A stretch of DNA of 21,916 bases from Bacteroides sp. CAG:770 (lineage in GTDB: Bacteria > Bacteroidota > Bacteroidia > Bacteroidales > UBA932). Within the stretch, counting starts at the first letter, position 1, and the number at the start of each line of letters is the position of its first letter. The position numbers and the translations under genes were made by a program. Of this stretch, positions 15,370 to 21,916 are shown one piece after another. The stretch lies in assembly GCA_000435075.1 (NCBI GenBank), contig FR890637.1, positions 12,395 through 34,310 on the forward strand, written 5' to 3'. Below the pieces are notes generated by a model. That model ran no database searches. It was not told the DNA's origin and worked only from the letters and a program-made list of their open reading frames with translations.

Positions 15370-16848
15370 ATGCAGAAAGCATTTGACAAGATTTTGAAGG
15401 GGCTGCTTCCTGAAGGGGAAACAGCCCTTCTTGCTGTGAGCGGAGGAGTGGACTCGATGTGCATGGCGGAACTCTTCCGCTCGAGCATGTCGCATCCGCG
15501 TTTTGCAGTGGCCCATTGCAATTTCCATCTGCGCGGCGAGGATAGCGATTCAGACGCTTCATTGGTAAGGAAATGGGCCGAGGATGCCGGCGTGCCGTTC
15601 CATCAGGCGGATTTCGATACGGAAGAGTACGCGGCCTCGCATTCCATGAGCATCGAGATGGCTGCCAGGGAGTTGCGTTATGACTGGTTCGCCCGGCTCT
15701 GCAAGGACAAAGGATATTATGGCGTTTCTGTTGCCCATAATGCCAATGACAATGCGGAGACATTGATACTGAATCTTTTACGCGGAACGGGCCTACGTGG
15801 CATTTCCGGGATGAAGGAGATGTCCGAGGTGGCAGTAAGCAATGATGGACTCGCAGGCGTAAGGCTGTTCCGTCCGCTGCTCGGCTTTACCCGTGAACAG
15901 ATTACCGGATTTGCTCGTCAGGCGTCATTGACTTGGCACGAGGACTTCACCAACGCTGAAACCGTCTATAAAAGGAACAAGATCCGCAACCTGGTTTTTC
16001 CGCTTTTCGAGAGCATCAACCCGTCGTTTCTGCGGACCTTCTCCCGCGAAATGGGCACCTTCTCCCAGGAAAATGCTATCGCCGACGACTATTTCAATGC
16101 TGCTGCGGCCAAGGTCAATGCCAGTCCGCTGCTCGGAGAGTTTTTACGTGTCAATGTCAGCCTGCTCAGGCAGGATGCGCATTGGGAATATGTCCTGTAC
16201 CGGCTTCTGGAGCCGTTCGGATTCCGGGACCGTCAGCTTGATCCTATAATTCGTCTTGTCCGTGACGGGGAAATCTTCTCCGGACGTGAGTTTGTAAGCC
16301 AGGCCTACAGGATTGTAACTACTGATAATCATATAGTTGTGAAGAAGAAAACTATATCTTTCGAGCTGCCTTTCCTGACATTGGGCAAGATTCGGGAGAA
16401 CGACGTGTGTGCTGTCGTTCCCGGTCCGGGAGCGTATGAATTTGCTTCGGGCAAGGTCAATGTCAGAGTGGAAAACATTGACCTTGGTGGTGTGGGGCGT
16501 GTCAGGGAGCTGGCTGCAGCAGGCGCCTTCTCGGCTGACAGTGCAGCATTGACCTTTCCCTTCCTTTTGCGGAATTGGCGCAACGGCGATTGGATGAGGC
16601 CGATAGGTACGAAGGGGCGTAAGAAATTGAGCGACTTGTTCAAGGATATGAAACTCAGCATTGACGAGAAGGCTGAGGCTCTGGTCATTGTCGCTCCGCA
16701 TCTGAACAAGGGGTATGATGAAACGAAAGATGCCGGAGAACATGTCGCTGGTGTTTGCGGCTATGCTTCCGGCAGGTTTTATTGCAGGACCGATGAGGCT
16801 GTGAAGGCTTCACCGACCACCGATTCTGTTGTCGTTATTGAACTGTGA
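15370..16848 (+). CDS. tilS: tRNA(Ile)-lysidine synthase TilS
   Basis: TilS attaches lysine to C34 of the CAU-anticodon tRNA-Ile, changing it to read AUA and to accept isoleucine. The 492-residue protein carries the N-type ATP-pyrophosphatase P-loop SGGVDS (24-29). The partner motifs are AHCNFHLRGEDSD and VAHNANDNAETLILNLLRGTGLRGISGM. The substrate-recognition region includes RPLLGFTREQI and RNKIRNLVFPLF. The C-terminal TilS domain has LRNWRNGDWMRPIGTKGRKKLSDLFKD (split here as LRNWRNGDWMRPIG and KGRKKLSDLFKD). The ATG at 15370 begins two bases after the upstream stop. Its last 14 bases overlap the convergent sppA gene. Confidence 0.95.
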   Translation: MQKAFDKILKGLLPEGETALLAVSGGVDSMCMAELFRSSMSHPRFAVAHCNFHLRGEDSDSDASLVRKWAEDAGVPFHQADFDTEEYAASHSMSIEMAARELRYDWFARLCKDKGYYGVSVAHNANDNAETLILNLLRGTGLRGISGMKEMSEVAVSNDGLAGVRLFRPLLGFTREQITGFARQASLTWHEDFTNAETVYKRNKIRNLVFPLFESINPSFLRTFSREMGTFSQENAIADDYFNAAAAKVNASPLLGEFLRVNVSLLRQDAHWEYVLYRLLEPFGFRDRQLDPIIRLVRDGEIFSGREFVSQAYRIVTTDNHIVVKKKTISFELPFLTLGKIRENDVCAVVPGPGAYEFASGKVNVRVENIDLGGVGRVRELAAAGAFSADSAALTFPFLLRNWRNGDWMRPIGTKGRKKLSDLFKDMKLSIDEKAEALVIVAPHLNKGYDETKDAGEHVAGVCGYASGRFYCRTDEAVKASPTTDSVVVIEL

Positions 16849-18604
16849 CTACGTAAGGCATTCTGGCATAAATCTTTTCGGATGAATTCCAGTTCCAGTT
16901 TCTGTAGGCTTTCTCGATGGACTCGAAAGGAGTGTTTGCGAGGACGCTTGTTGTTCCTGTCAATGTCTCCATCAGCATTTCGACGAGTGTCTGAGGCTTA
17001 GGGTAGCATGTGATGCCCCAGTTGCCGAGTTCTGCGTCTCCTGCTGCGATGGCAGTGTATCTTACTGCATCTGAGAGAGTTCCGATTTCATCGACAAGTC
17101 CGATCTTGATGGCGTCTGAACCAGTCCATACGCGGCCCTGGGCGATGTTATCGACTGCTTCTGTGGTCATGTCCCTGCCTTCGGATACGTTTTTCAGGAA
17201 TGCGTCATAGATGTTGTTGACTGATTTCTGCATGTATGCGGTTTCCTGTGCGTCGAGCGGTCTCATCATGGAGAACATGTCGCTGTGGCGGCTTGAACCG
17301 ACCGGAGTGACATTGACATTGAGCACGTTCTTTACGGTTTTGCTGACGTCAGGAATCATGCTGAAGACGCCGATGGAACCTGTCAATGTCGATGCGTCTG
17401 AGAAAATCTTGTCGCAACTGTTTGATATCCAGTATCCTCCTGATGCTGCGTAGTCACCGTAAGATGCGATGACCGGCTTCACTTTGCGGAGAAGGTCGAT
17501 TTCATTCTTGATTTTTTCTGAGGCGAGGACGCTTCCGCCAGGGGAGGCTACTCTGAGGACTACTGCCTTGATGTTGTCGTCGTTTCTGATGTCAGCGAGG
17601 ATGGATGCGAAGCGGTCGCCTGCGACATTCTGCTTGCCGTTGCCGTCGATGATTTCACCTTCCGCAAAGACGATGGCGATGTTTTTCTTGGCTGATGGAG
17701 TTGCCTGTGTCGACTGTACCATGAAGTAGTCTGTGAAAGGTATCATCTTGACATCCTCGTAGTTATCTTCTACTGCCAGTGCTGTGAGCCTGTCGCGGAG
17801 GTCTTCTTTTGTGAGGAGTTCATCTACGAGGGATGCGTTCAGGAAATCTTCAGGTGAGCAAAGTTCGAGGTTGTCGATGAGGGCGTTGAGTCTGTCCTTT
17901 GTGATGCCTCTGCTTTCGCAGATCTTGTCTGCGATGTTGTTCCAGATGGAGTTTATCATTACCTGGTTCTGCTCGAGGTTCTCGTCGCTTGGCTTGTTCT
18001 TTATATACATCTCGCCGGCTGACTTGTATTTTCCGTGGCGGATGAGCTGGACGTTGACTCCGAACTTGTCGAGAAGGTCTTTCAGGAATATGAGCTGGGT
18101 GCCGACTCCTGTCATCATGCTGCTGCCGCCTGAGTATTTGCCCATGTATATTTTGTCTGCCGCTGAAGCGAGGTAGTATGCTCCGGTGGTCGGATTTTCA
18201 ATGTATGCGACTACTGCTTTTCCGCATTTCCTGAAGTCTGAGATGGCCTGGCGGAGTTCTTCTATCTGTGCGAGGCCGCCCTGGAGACCTTCCGGACGGA
18301 GGAATATGTATTGGACTGAAGGGTCTGCAGCTGCCGCTTCAATGCTTCTGACTGCGTCCCAGAGTCCTGTAGGTGTTGTCTCGTCTCCCTGCAGGCGTGA
18401 CATCGGGTTTGCTTCCTGTGTCTGTTCTGTCAATGAAATCTTGCTGAGGTTCATGTCGAGTACTCCTGAGCGTGGAAGAACCGGGGTGCTGCTTCCCAAT
18501 GAAGCCAGGGCTCCGACGAAGCCGAAGAATAGGAATGAACCGATGATTCCCATTATGAAAAGGCCGCAGATTACGGCCAATGTCATTTTGATAAAGTCTT
18601 TCAT
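16835..18604 (-). CDS. sppA: Signal peptide peptidase SppA (protease IV type, long form)
   Basis: SppA is an inner-membrane serine protease that degrades cleaved signal peptides. The 589-residue protein has one N-terminal membrane anchor (about 7-35: MTLAVICGLFIMGIIGSFLF). It has two tandem S49 domains, as in the E. coli 67-kDa type. The catalytic lysine is Lys194 in GKYKSAGEMY, in the first domain. The catalytic serine is Ser388 in YAASGGYW, in the second, with ASPGGSV and LTGSIGVF nearby. I chose ATG at 18604 because the 48 residues open upstream are not family-like and the anchor follows at once. A TACCTTTG box lies about 80 bases upstream. It faces tilS tail to tail with a 14-base coding overlap. 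Confidence 0.95.
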   Translation of the reverse strand: MKDFIKMTLAVICGLFIMGIIGSFLFFGFVGALASLGSSTPVLPRSGVLDMNLSKISLTEQTQEANPMSRLQGDETTPTGLWDAVRSIEAAAADPSVQYIFLRPEGLQGGLAQIEELRQAISDFRKCGKAVVAYIENPTTGAYYLASAADKIYMGKYSGGSSMMTGVGTQLIFLKDLLDKFGVNVQLIRHGKYKSAGEMYIKNKPSDENLEQNQVMINSIWNNIADKICESRGITKDRLNALIDNLELCSPEDFLNASLVDELLTKEDLRDRLTALAVEDNYEDVKMIPFTDYFMVQSTQATPSAKKNIAIVFAEGEIIDGNGKQNVAGDRFASILADIRNDDNIKAVVLRVASPGGSVLASEKIKNEIDLLRKVKPVIASYGDYAASGGYWISNSCDKIFSDASTLTGSIGVFSMIPDVSKTVKNVLNVNVTPVGSSRHSDMFSMMRPLDAQETAYMQKSVNNIYDAFLKNVSEGRDMTTEAVDNIAQGRVWTGSDAIKIGLVDEIGTLSDAVRYTAIAAGDAELGNWGITCYPKPQTLVEMLMETLTGTTSVLANTPFESIEKAYRNWNWNSSEKIYARMPYVVTVQ

Positions 18605-18682
18605 GCTATCAAAATATTTTGTTTGTAAATGTTCTGTTTCGTGGCGCAGGATGCATGGTCTGCATTGGCCTACGCCTCTATA

Positions 18683-18690
18683 CAAAGGTA
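18683..18690 (-). promoter_or_regulatory. Candidate -7 box of sppA
   Basis: On the minus strand TACCTTTG (18690-18683) is a full match to TAnnTTTG, with transcription likely to start near 18677, about 73 bases before the sppA ATG. A convincing -33 box is not visible at the usual distance. Confidence 0.55.
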
Positions 18691-18700
18691 AAAAATAGTA

Positions 18701-18731
18701 TTGATTATCACTATATTTATTCCTAATTTTG
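18701..18731 (+). promoter_or_regulatory. Candidate promoter of hisS
   Basis: TAATTTTG (18724-18731) fits TAnnTTTG, and TTG (18701-18703) lies 20 bases upstream. The start would fall near 18737, a few bases before the left end of the long inverted repeat, giving a leader of about 205 nt. It is divergent from the sppA box. Confidence 0.5.
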
Positions 18732-18740
18732 TAGATTATT

Positions 18741-18902
18741 AGTAACATGAAAGAAATAAGTTGCCTCAGATTAGGAGAAGATTTTCGAGGATAGATCTTT
18801 TTTCGAAGAAGGAGTGTACTGGACGTACACGACTGATGAAGAAAAAAGATATAGACCGAAAAGATTCCTTAAGATGATGCAGGTTATTTCTTGAAGGTTA
18901 CT
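18741..18902 (+). other. 162-nt imperfect inverted repeat in the hisS leader
   Basis: Two arms of about 75 nt pair around a centre near 18822. Paired blocks, outside to inside: AGTAAC (18741-18746) with GTTACT (18897-18902); AGAAATAA (18752-18759) with TTATTTCT (18884-18891); TGC and TCA (18762-18768) with TGA and GCA (18875-18881). Next come TTTTCG (18782-18787) with CGAAAA (18857-18862), then ATCTTTTTTC (18795-18804) with GAAAAAAGAT (18841-18850). The apical stem is GTGTAC (18814-18819) with GTACAC (18825-18830), loop TGGAC. Mismatches and small shifts interrupt the helix. No ORF fits. It could be a structured RNA leader or a dispersed palindromic element. Confidence 0.75.
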
Positions 18903-18942
18903 TAACAAAGATGTAACTATCGCAAGATTGCAATTTTAAGAT

Positions 18943-20349
18943 ATGGCACAAAAACCGTCTATACCTAAGGGAACAAGGGACTTCGGCCAGGAAGAGATGG
19001 CCGCAAGGAATTATATTTTCGACACAATCCGTTCTGTTTACAGGACCTATGGTTATGTTCAGATAGAGACTCCTGCGATGGAGAATCTTTCTACTCTTCT
19101 TGGAAAATATGGCGATGAGGGGGATAAATTGCTCTTCAAGGTCTTGAATAGCGGTGATGCGTTCAAGGGCATTGACATTGACAATTATAGGAATGAGGAC
19201 GGCAGCATTGACAGTAACAAGCTTTCCATGTCTGTGTGTGAGAAGGGGTTGCGCTACGATTTGACCGTGCCTTTCGCTAGGTACGTGGTTCAGCATCAGA
19301 ATGAGATTGCGTTCCCGTTCAGGCGTTTCCAGATTCAGGCGGTCTGGCGTGCGGACAGGCCGCAAAAGGGTCGCTATCGCGAGTTCTATCAATGTGATGC
19401 TGACGTTATCGGCAGCAAGTCCCAGCTCAATGAACTTGAGCTTGTCCAGATTGTGGATACTGTTTTCACCAAGTTCGGAATCAATGTCGCCATAAAGATC
19501 AATAACCGTAAGGTGCTTACCGGTCTCGCTGAGATTTGCGGTTATCCTGACAAGGTTACTGATATTACTGTTGCCATTGACAAACTGGATAAGATTGGTC
19601 TTGAGGAGGTTGAGGCTGAGATGCGTGAGAAAGGTCTGGATGACAGGGCGGTAGCCGTTATCGAGCCTGTTCTCTTGCTTCAGGGTGAGACTGCGGAGAA
19701 GATTGAGGTCATGAGGCGTCTGATGAAAGGGGAGTCTGCTTCCGGTATTGTTTCGGATGAGGGTCTTAGGGGTCTTGACGAGCTTGCCGAGTTGTTCGGT
19801 TTCATTGACAATGCCGGTGTTTCCCAGAAGGTGGAGATGGATCTTTCGCTTGCCCGCGGTCTGAATTATTATACGGGTGCGATTTTCGAGGTGAAGGCTC
19901 TTGATTTTGCAATCGGAAGTATCTGTGGCGGTGGACGTTACGATAATCTTACCGGTATTTTCGGCTTGCCTGGCATGTCCGGTGTCGGAATTTCTTTCGG
20001 TGCTGACCGTATTTATGATGTCCTCAAGGGCCTGGACAAATTCCCTAAGGGTCTTGCCGGTTCTGCTTCAGTGCTTTTTGCCAATATGGATGCTTCAGTG
20101 CTTCCGTATATCGTGCCTGTCGTGAAGAGTTTGCGTGAGGCTGGTGTCTCTTGTGAGATTTATCCTGACCAGAGCAAGCTGAAGAAGCAGTTTGACTATG
20201 CTGACAAGAAGGGTATCCCTTTCGTTTCGATCAATGGCAGTGATGAGGCTGCAGCGGGAATGGTCAATGTCAAGAATCTTTCGACGGGTGACCAGCGTTT
20301 GTTCTCTAAGGAGGATATTTCCGGCTTGGTGAATTTCGTGTCTTTGTGA
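18943..20349 (+). CDS. hisS: Histidyl-tRNA synthetase
   Basis: HisRS charges tRNA-His in the cytoplasm. The 468-residue class II enzyme starts PSIPKGTRDF, the family opening. Motif 1 is around YGYVQIETPAMENL (about 37-50). Motif 2 runs from RRFQIQAVWRADRP (about 127-140) to RYREFYQCDAD. The histidine-specific loop is LARGLNYYTGAIFE, and motif 3 is SGVGISFGADRIYDVL. A C-terminal alpha/beta anticodon domain (about 375-468) follows. An insertion after motif 1 (about 67-100) replaces the compact form seen in E. coli. The ATG at 18943 has no Shine-Dalgarno sequence. Its long leader is dominated by the large inverted repeat at 18741-18902. Confidence 0.97.
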   Translation: MAQKPSIPKGTRDFGQEEMAARNYIFDTIRSVYRTYGYVQIETPAMENLSTLLGKYGDEGDKLLFKVLNSGDAFKGIDIDNYRNEDGSIDSNKLSMSVCEKGLRYDLTVPFARYVVQHQNEIAFPFRRFQIQAVWRADRPQKGRYREFYQCDADVIGSKSQLNELELVQIVDTVFTKFGINVAIKINNRKVLTGLAEICGYPDKVTDITVAIDKLDKIGLEEVEAEMREKGLDDRAVAVIEPVLLLQGETAEKIEVMRRLMKGESASGIVSDEGLRGLDELAELFGFIDNAGVSQKVEMDLSLARGLNYYTGAIFEVKALDFAIGSICGGGRYDNLTGIFGLPGMSGVGISFGADRIYDVLKGLDKFPKGLAGSASVLFANMDASVLPYIVPVVKSLREAGVSCEIYPDQSKLKKQFDYADKKGIPFVSINGSDEAAAGMVNVKNLSTGDQRLFSKEDISGLVNFVSL

Positions 20350-20381
20350 TGAATATTACTAATTAATTCTTATAAAATGTT

Positions 20382-20407
20382 GCCGTCATCGTTATTGCGA
20401 TGGCGGC
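20382..20407 (+). terminator. Hairpin after hisS, close to the next start codon
   Basis: GCCGTCATCG (20382-20391) and CGATGGCGGC (20398-20407) form a 10-bp stem with a 6-nt loop. One pair is U-G in plus-strand RNA but mismatched on the minus strand, so it belongs to the plus strand. The following bases are U-rich but interrupted (TTGTTCGTGATTT). It lies 13 bases before the EamA-family ATG, so it may end hisS transcription, limit expression of the transporter, or both. Confidence 0.55.
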
Positions 20408-20420
20408 TTGTTCGTGATTT

Positions 20421-21320
20421 ATGGCAAACAGGTTAAAGGTTTCCGGTAATATGGTATGGGGATTCGCTGCAGGAATCATTACCGGTGTCACTTATGGTCT
20501 CAATCCTCTTTTTGCGAAACCTCTTCTGCAGATGGGTGTTTCGGTAGATTCAATGCTTTCTTTCCGTTATCTTGTAGCGTGTCTGATTCTCGGTGTCTGG
20601 CTGCTTCTGAGGAAGGAAACTTTCAAGGTCAACAGGCCTCAGTTTTTCCGTTTGTGTATTCTGGGTGTCCTTTTTGCGCTGAGCAGCATGTTGCTGTTCC
20701 TTTCCTATAAGTATATCCCTGCCGGTCTTGCCACGACCATTGTTTTCCTTTATCCGGTTCTTGTGGCTTTCATCATGGTTTTCCTCAAGGTTTATCCTAC
20801 GTGGCAGGTCTGGGTGTCTATTTTTCTGACTTTCGTCGGAGTGGTGATTCTCAGCCGCCCTTCCGGCAATGTTTCCCTCAATGCCGTGGGGCTTCTTCTT
20901 GCCGGCGGTTCGGCATTGGCCTATGCCCTTTATCTTGTAGTGGTGAACCGGAGCCGTCGTCTCCGTACCGTTTCCAATCATCTCTTGACTTTCTATGCGC
21001 TTCTTATCGGTTCCTTGGTGTTCCTTCTGCATAATCTCATTGGCGGCGGCGGTCTTATGACCGGTATTCACGGCTGGTATTGCTGGTTCAATATCATCGG
21101 TCTTGCCATATTCCCGACTCTTGTCTCGCTGCTGACTCTTGCCATCGCGACTCGTATCATCGGTGCGACCCGCACCTCTGTTCTCGGTGTGTTCGAGCCT
21201 GTGACCGCGATTGCCGTCGGCACAATCTTCTTCGGAGAGTCGCTTACTGTCAATGTTATTGTGGGCGTTGTAATTACTCTGGTTGCCGTGACGTTCATGG
21301 TCCTGACCGGCAAGAAGTAG
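20421..21320 (+). CDS. DMT-superfamily permease with two EamA domains
   Basis: The 299-residue protein is an inner-membrane transporter of the drug/metabolite superfamily. It has about ten hydrophobic helices arranged as two EamA repeats. The first is about residues 12-146, from VWGFAAGIITGVTYGLNPLFAKPL to TFVGVVILSRP (both within the range of the repeat). The second is about 155-297 and ends with the typical TRTSVLGVFEPVTAIAVG, FFGESL and a final helix. The substrate is unknown; family members export amino acids, metabolites or drugs. The ATG at 20421 follows a hairpin by 13 bases and has no Shine-Dalgarno sequence. No clear terminator follows before the tRNA promoter. Confidence 0.9.
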   Translation: MANRLKVSGNMVWGFAAGIITGVTYGLNPLFAKPLLQMGVSVDSMLSFRYLVACLILGVWLLLRKETFKVNRPQFFRLCILGVLFALSSMLLFLSYKYIPAGLATTIVFLYPVLVAFIMVFLKVYPTWQVWVSIFLTFVGVVILSRPSGNVSLNAVGLLLAGGSALAYALYLVVVNRSRRLRTVSNHLLTFYALLIGSLVFLLHNLIGGGGLMTGIHGWYCWFNIIGLAIFPTLVSLLTLAIATRIIGATRTSVLGVFEPVTAIAVGTIFFGESLTVNVIVGVVITLVAVTFMVLTGKK

Positions 21321-21372
21321 TAGGTTCTGCGTTATATGGACTACATGTTTTATGGGTTTCAGGGAGATTATT

Positions 21373-21406
21373 CAAACTTTTTTGTAAAAAATGTTAAAAA
21401 AGTTTG
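21373..21406. repeat. 11-bp perfect A/T-rich inverted repeat overlapping the tRNA promoter
   Basis: CAAACTTTTTT (21373-21383) and AAAAAAGTTTG (21396-21406) are exact reverse complements around a 12-nt spacer. The right arm contains the -33 TTTG (21403-21406) of the tRNA promoter. It may be a terminator-like hairpin for the upstream gene, a protein-binding palindrome, or A-tract DNA upstream of a strong promoter. Confidence 0.7.
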
Positions 21407-21433
21407 CAGATTAGAAAATAATGCGTACCTTTG
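21403..21433 (+). promoter_or_regulatory. Promoter of the initiator tRNA gene
   Basis: TTTG (21403-21406) and TACCTTTG (21426-21433), 19 bases apart, match both Bacteroidetes promoter boxes. The start near 21438 leaves a leader of about ten bases before the tRNA. Confidence 0.75.
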
Positions 21434-21447
21434 TAATCCAATCAAAT

Positions 21448-21523
21448 CGCGGGGTAGAGCAGTTGGTAGCTCGTCGGGCTCATAACCCGGAGGCCGGAGG
21501 TTCGAGTCCTTCCCCCGCTACCA
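21448..21523 (+). tRNA. Initiator tRNA-fMet (anticodon CAT)
   Basis: The 76-base sequence folds as a complete cloverleaf. Acceptor arms are CGCGGGG and CCCCGCT, the D stem is GAGC/GCTC, and the anticodon loop is CTCATAA. The T stem GGAGG/CCTTC has loop TTCGAGT, the discriminator is A, and CCA is encoded. The anticodon stem has the three consecutive G-C pairs (GGG/CCC) that mark initiators. Position 1 is unpaired with position 72 (C against U), the other initiator hallmark, though E. coli has C against A. It stands alone with its own promoter and terminator. Confidence 0.95.
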
Positions 21524-21531
21524 AGAAAACA

Positions 21532-21558
21532 GATGTTGAGAAATCAGCATCCGTTTTT
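21532..21558 (+). terminator. Intrinsic terminator of the tRNA gene
   Basis: GATGTTGA (21532-21539) and TCAGCATC (21544-21551) form an 8-bp stem with one G-U pair and a GAAA tetraloop. CG and five Ts (21554-21558) follow. It begins nine bases after the tRNA CCA end. Confidence 0.8.
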
Positions 21559-21645
21559 CGTCGTATGTGTGCGGGGCTGGGGGGGGGAATGTTTCATGCC
21601 CGCTATCTGGTAAGGGTTTCCTGAATTACGTCTGCTGCGTCTGTC

Positions 21646-21671
21646 GTCGGGACGGCGCCACATCGGTTTTT
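21646..21671 (+). repeat. 26-bp direct repeat, copy 1
   Basis: This copy, with core CGGGACGGCGCCAC at 21648-21661 and ending in TTTTT, is identical over 26 bases to 21891-21916. The copies are 245 bases apart start to start. Confidence 0.85.
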
Positions 21672-21708
21672 GCAATGGTTTGATTTTTAGGAAGTTATGA
21701 AATTTAGT

Positions 21709-21743
21709 GTGGATTAGTGGCAAAAAAATCCTCGGAAATCCAC
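21709..21743. other. Hairpin GTGGATT/AATCCAC
   Basis: GTGGATT (21709-21715) and AATCCAC (21737-21743) pair perfectly over 7 bp around a 21-nt loop. The loop contains seven consecutive A. It lies between the direct repeats and may be part of the same element. Confidence 0.45.
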
Positions 21744-21790
21744 GTTTAAAATAAATGGTGTCTGATTATCAATGCGTTACAGAGGGGGCC

Positions 21791-21804
21791 GTGGCGTCGT
21801 CCCG
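21791..21804 (-). repeat. Inverted copy of the repeat core
   Basis: On the minus strand the 14 bases read CGGGACGACGCCAC, one base different from the core of the two direct copies. This inverted copy could pair with either of them. Confidence 0.65.
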
Positions 21805-21890
21805 CCTGCCGGAATTCGTCCCATTCAGATGCCCTGCAGTGTTGGCCGGACTATTGTTATCTTGTAATCGTTTCCGTAGTAGCTCCTACT

Positions 21891-21916
21891 GTCGGGACGG
21901 CGCCACATCGGTTTTT
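21891..21916 (+). repeat. 26-bp direct repeat, copy 2, at the window end
   Basis: Identical to 21646-21671 to the last base of the window, so the true repeat may be longer than 26 bases. The core is at 21893-21906. Confidence 0.85.

Larger units (their letters stand above)
21559..21916. other. Noncoding right edge of the window with repeats
   Basis: No convincing gene is present; the only ORF reaching in starts inside the tRNA promoter and runs through the tRNA. The stretch holds a run of nine G (21579-21587), two direct copies and one inverted copy of a GC-rich motif, and a 7-bp hairpin (21709-21743). It may be the start of a repeat array or mobile element continuing past the window. Confidence 0.6.

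Noticed and set aside
18741..18902. Intrinsic terminator or T-box in the hisS leader
   Set aside because: The long inverted repeat has no terminal U-run and no T-box consensus, so it is reported as an unassigned structure.
20550..21071. 173-residue minus-strand ORF opposite the permease
   Set aside because: Charged, repetitive antisense reading of hydrophobic helices; no family resemblance.
21421..21624. 67-residue ORF covering the tRNA
   Set aside because: It runs straight through the complete initiator tRNA and its terminator, so it is a chance frame.
21646..21916. CRISPR array
   Set aside because: Only two direct copies separated by 219 bases, plus an inverted copy; spacing and orientation do not fit.

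Overview
This window looks like chromosomal core genome from a Bacteroidota member, most likely order Bacteroidales. Several candidate promoters carry the Bacteroidetes -7 box TAnnTTTG, some with a TTTG-like -33 box about 20 bases upstream. Most genes lack a Shine-Dalgarno sequence. The gene content fits: an OmpP1/FadL-like barrel, a DUF3078 protein, a WbqC-family protein and an archaeal/eukaryotic-type ProRS. I cannot name the genus.

Layout. Bases 1-294 hold the 3' end of an XRE-type helix-turn-helix gene, which converges on a minus-strand rimP-nusA-infB operon (412-5308) across a bidirectional terminator. The operon has a candidate promoter at 5377-5408. Between promoter and rimP lies a strong intrinsic terminator, which looks like a leader attenuator. 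Divergently, the plus strand carries lpxD, lpxC, lpxA and a WbqC-family gene (5595-9159), mostly early lipid A synthesis. Two minus-strand envelope genes follow: an OmpP1/FadL-like barrel (9164-10810) and a Trp/Tyr- and Ser/Arg-rich lipoprotein (10931-12430). Next on the plus strand are proS, a DUF3078 gene and tilS (12666-16848). sppA lies on the minus strand, its 3' end overlapping that of tilS. hisS and a DMT-family (EamA) permease follow on the plus strand. An initiator tRNA-Met has its own promoter and terminator. The last ~360 bases are noncoding and contain a repeated motif that runs off the window edge.

Functional themes. The genes cover translation (IF-2, NusA, RimP, ProRS, HisRS, TilS, initiator tRNA) and envelope building (LpxD/C/A, outer-membrane proteins, lipoprotein, SppA). 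I see no phage, transposase, CRISPR or defence system. The most interesting signals are noncoding: (i) a terminator inside the rimP-nusA-infB leader; (ii) a ~162-nt imperfect inverted repeat filling most of the hisS leader, starting where transcription is predicted to begin; (iii) the repeat cluster at the right edge. At gene level, LpxC has no FabZ domain, although the LpxC-FabZ fusion is the usual arrangement in Bacteroidetes.
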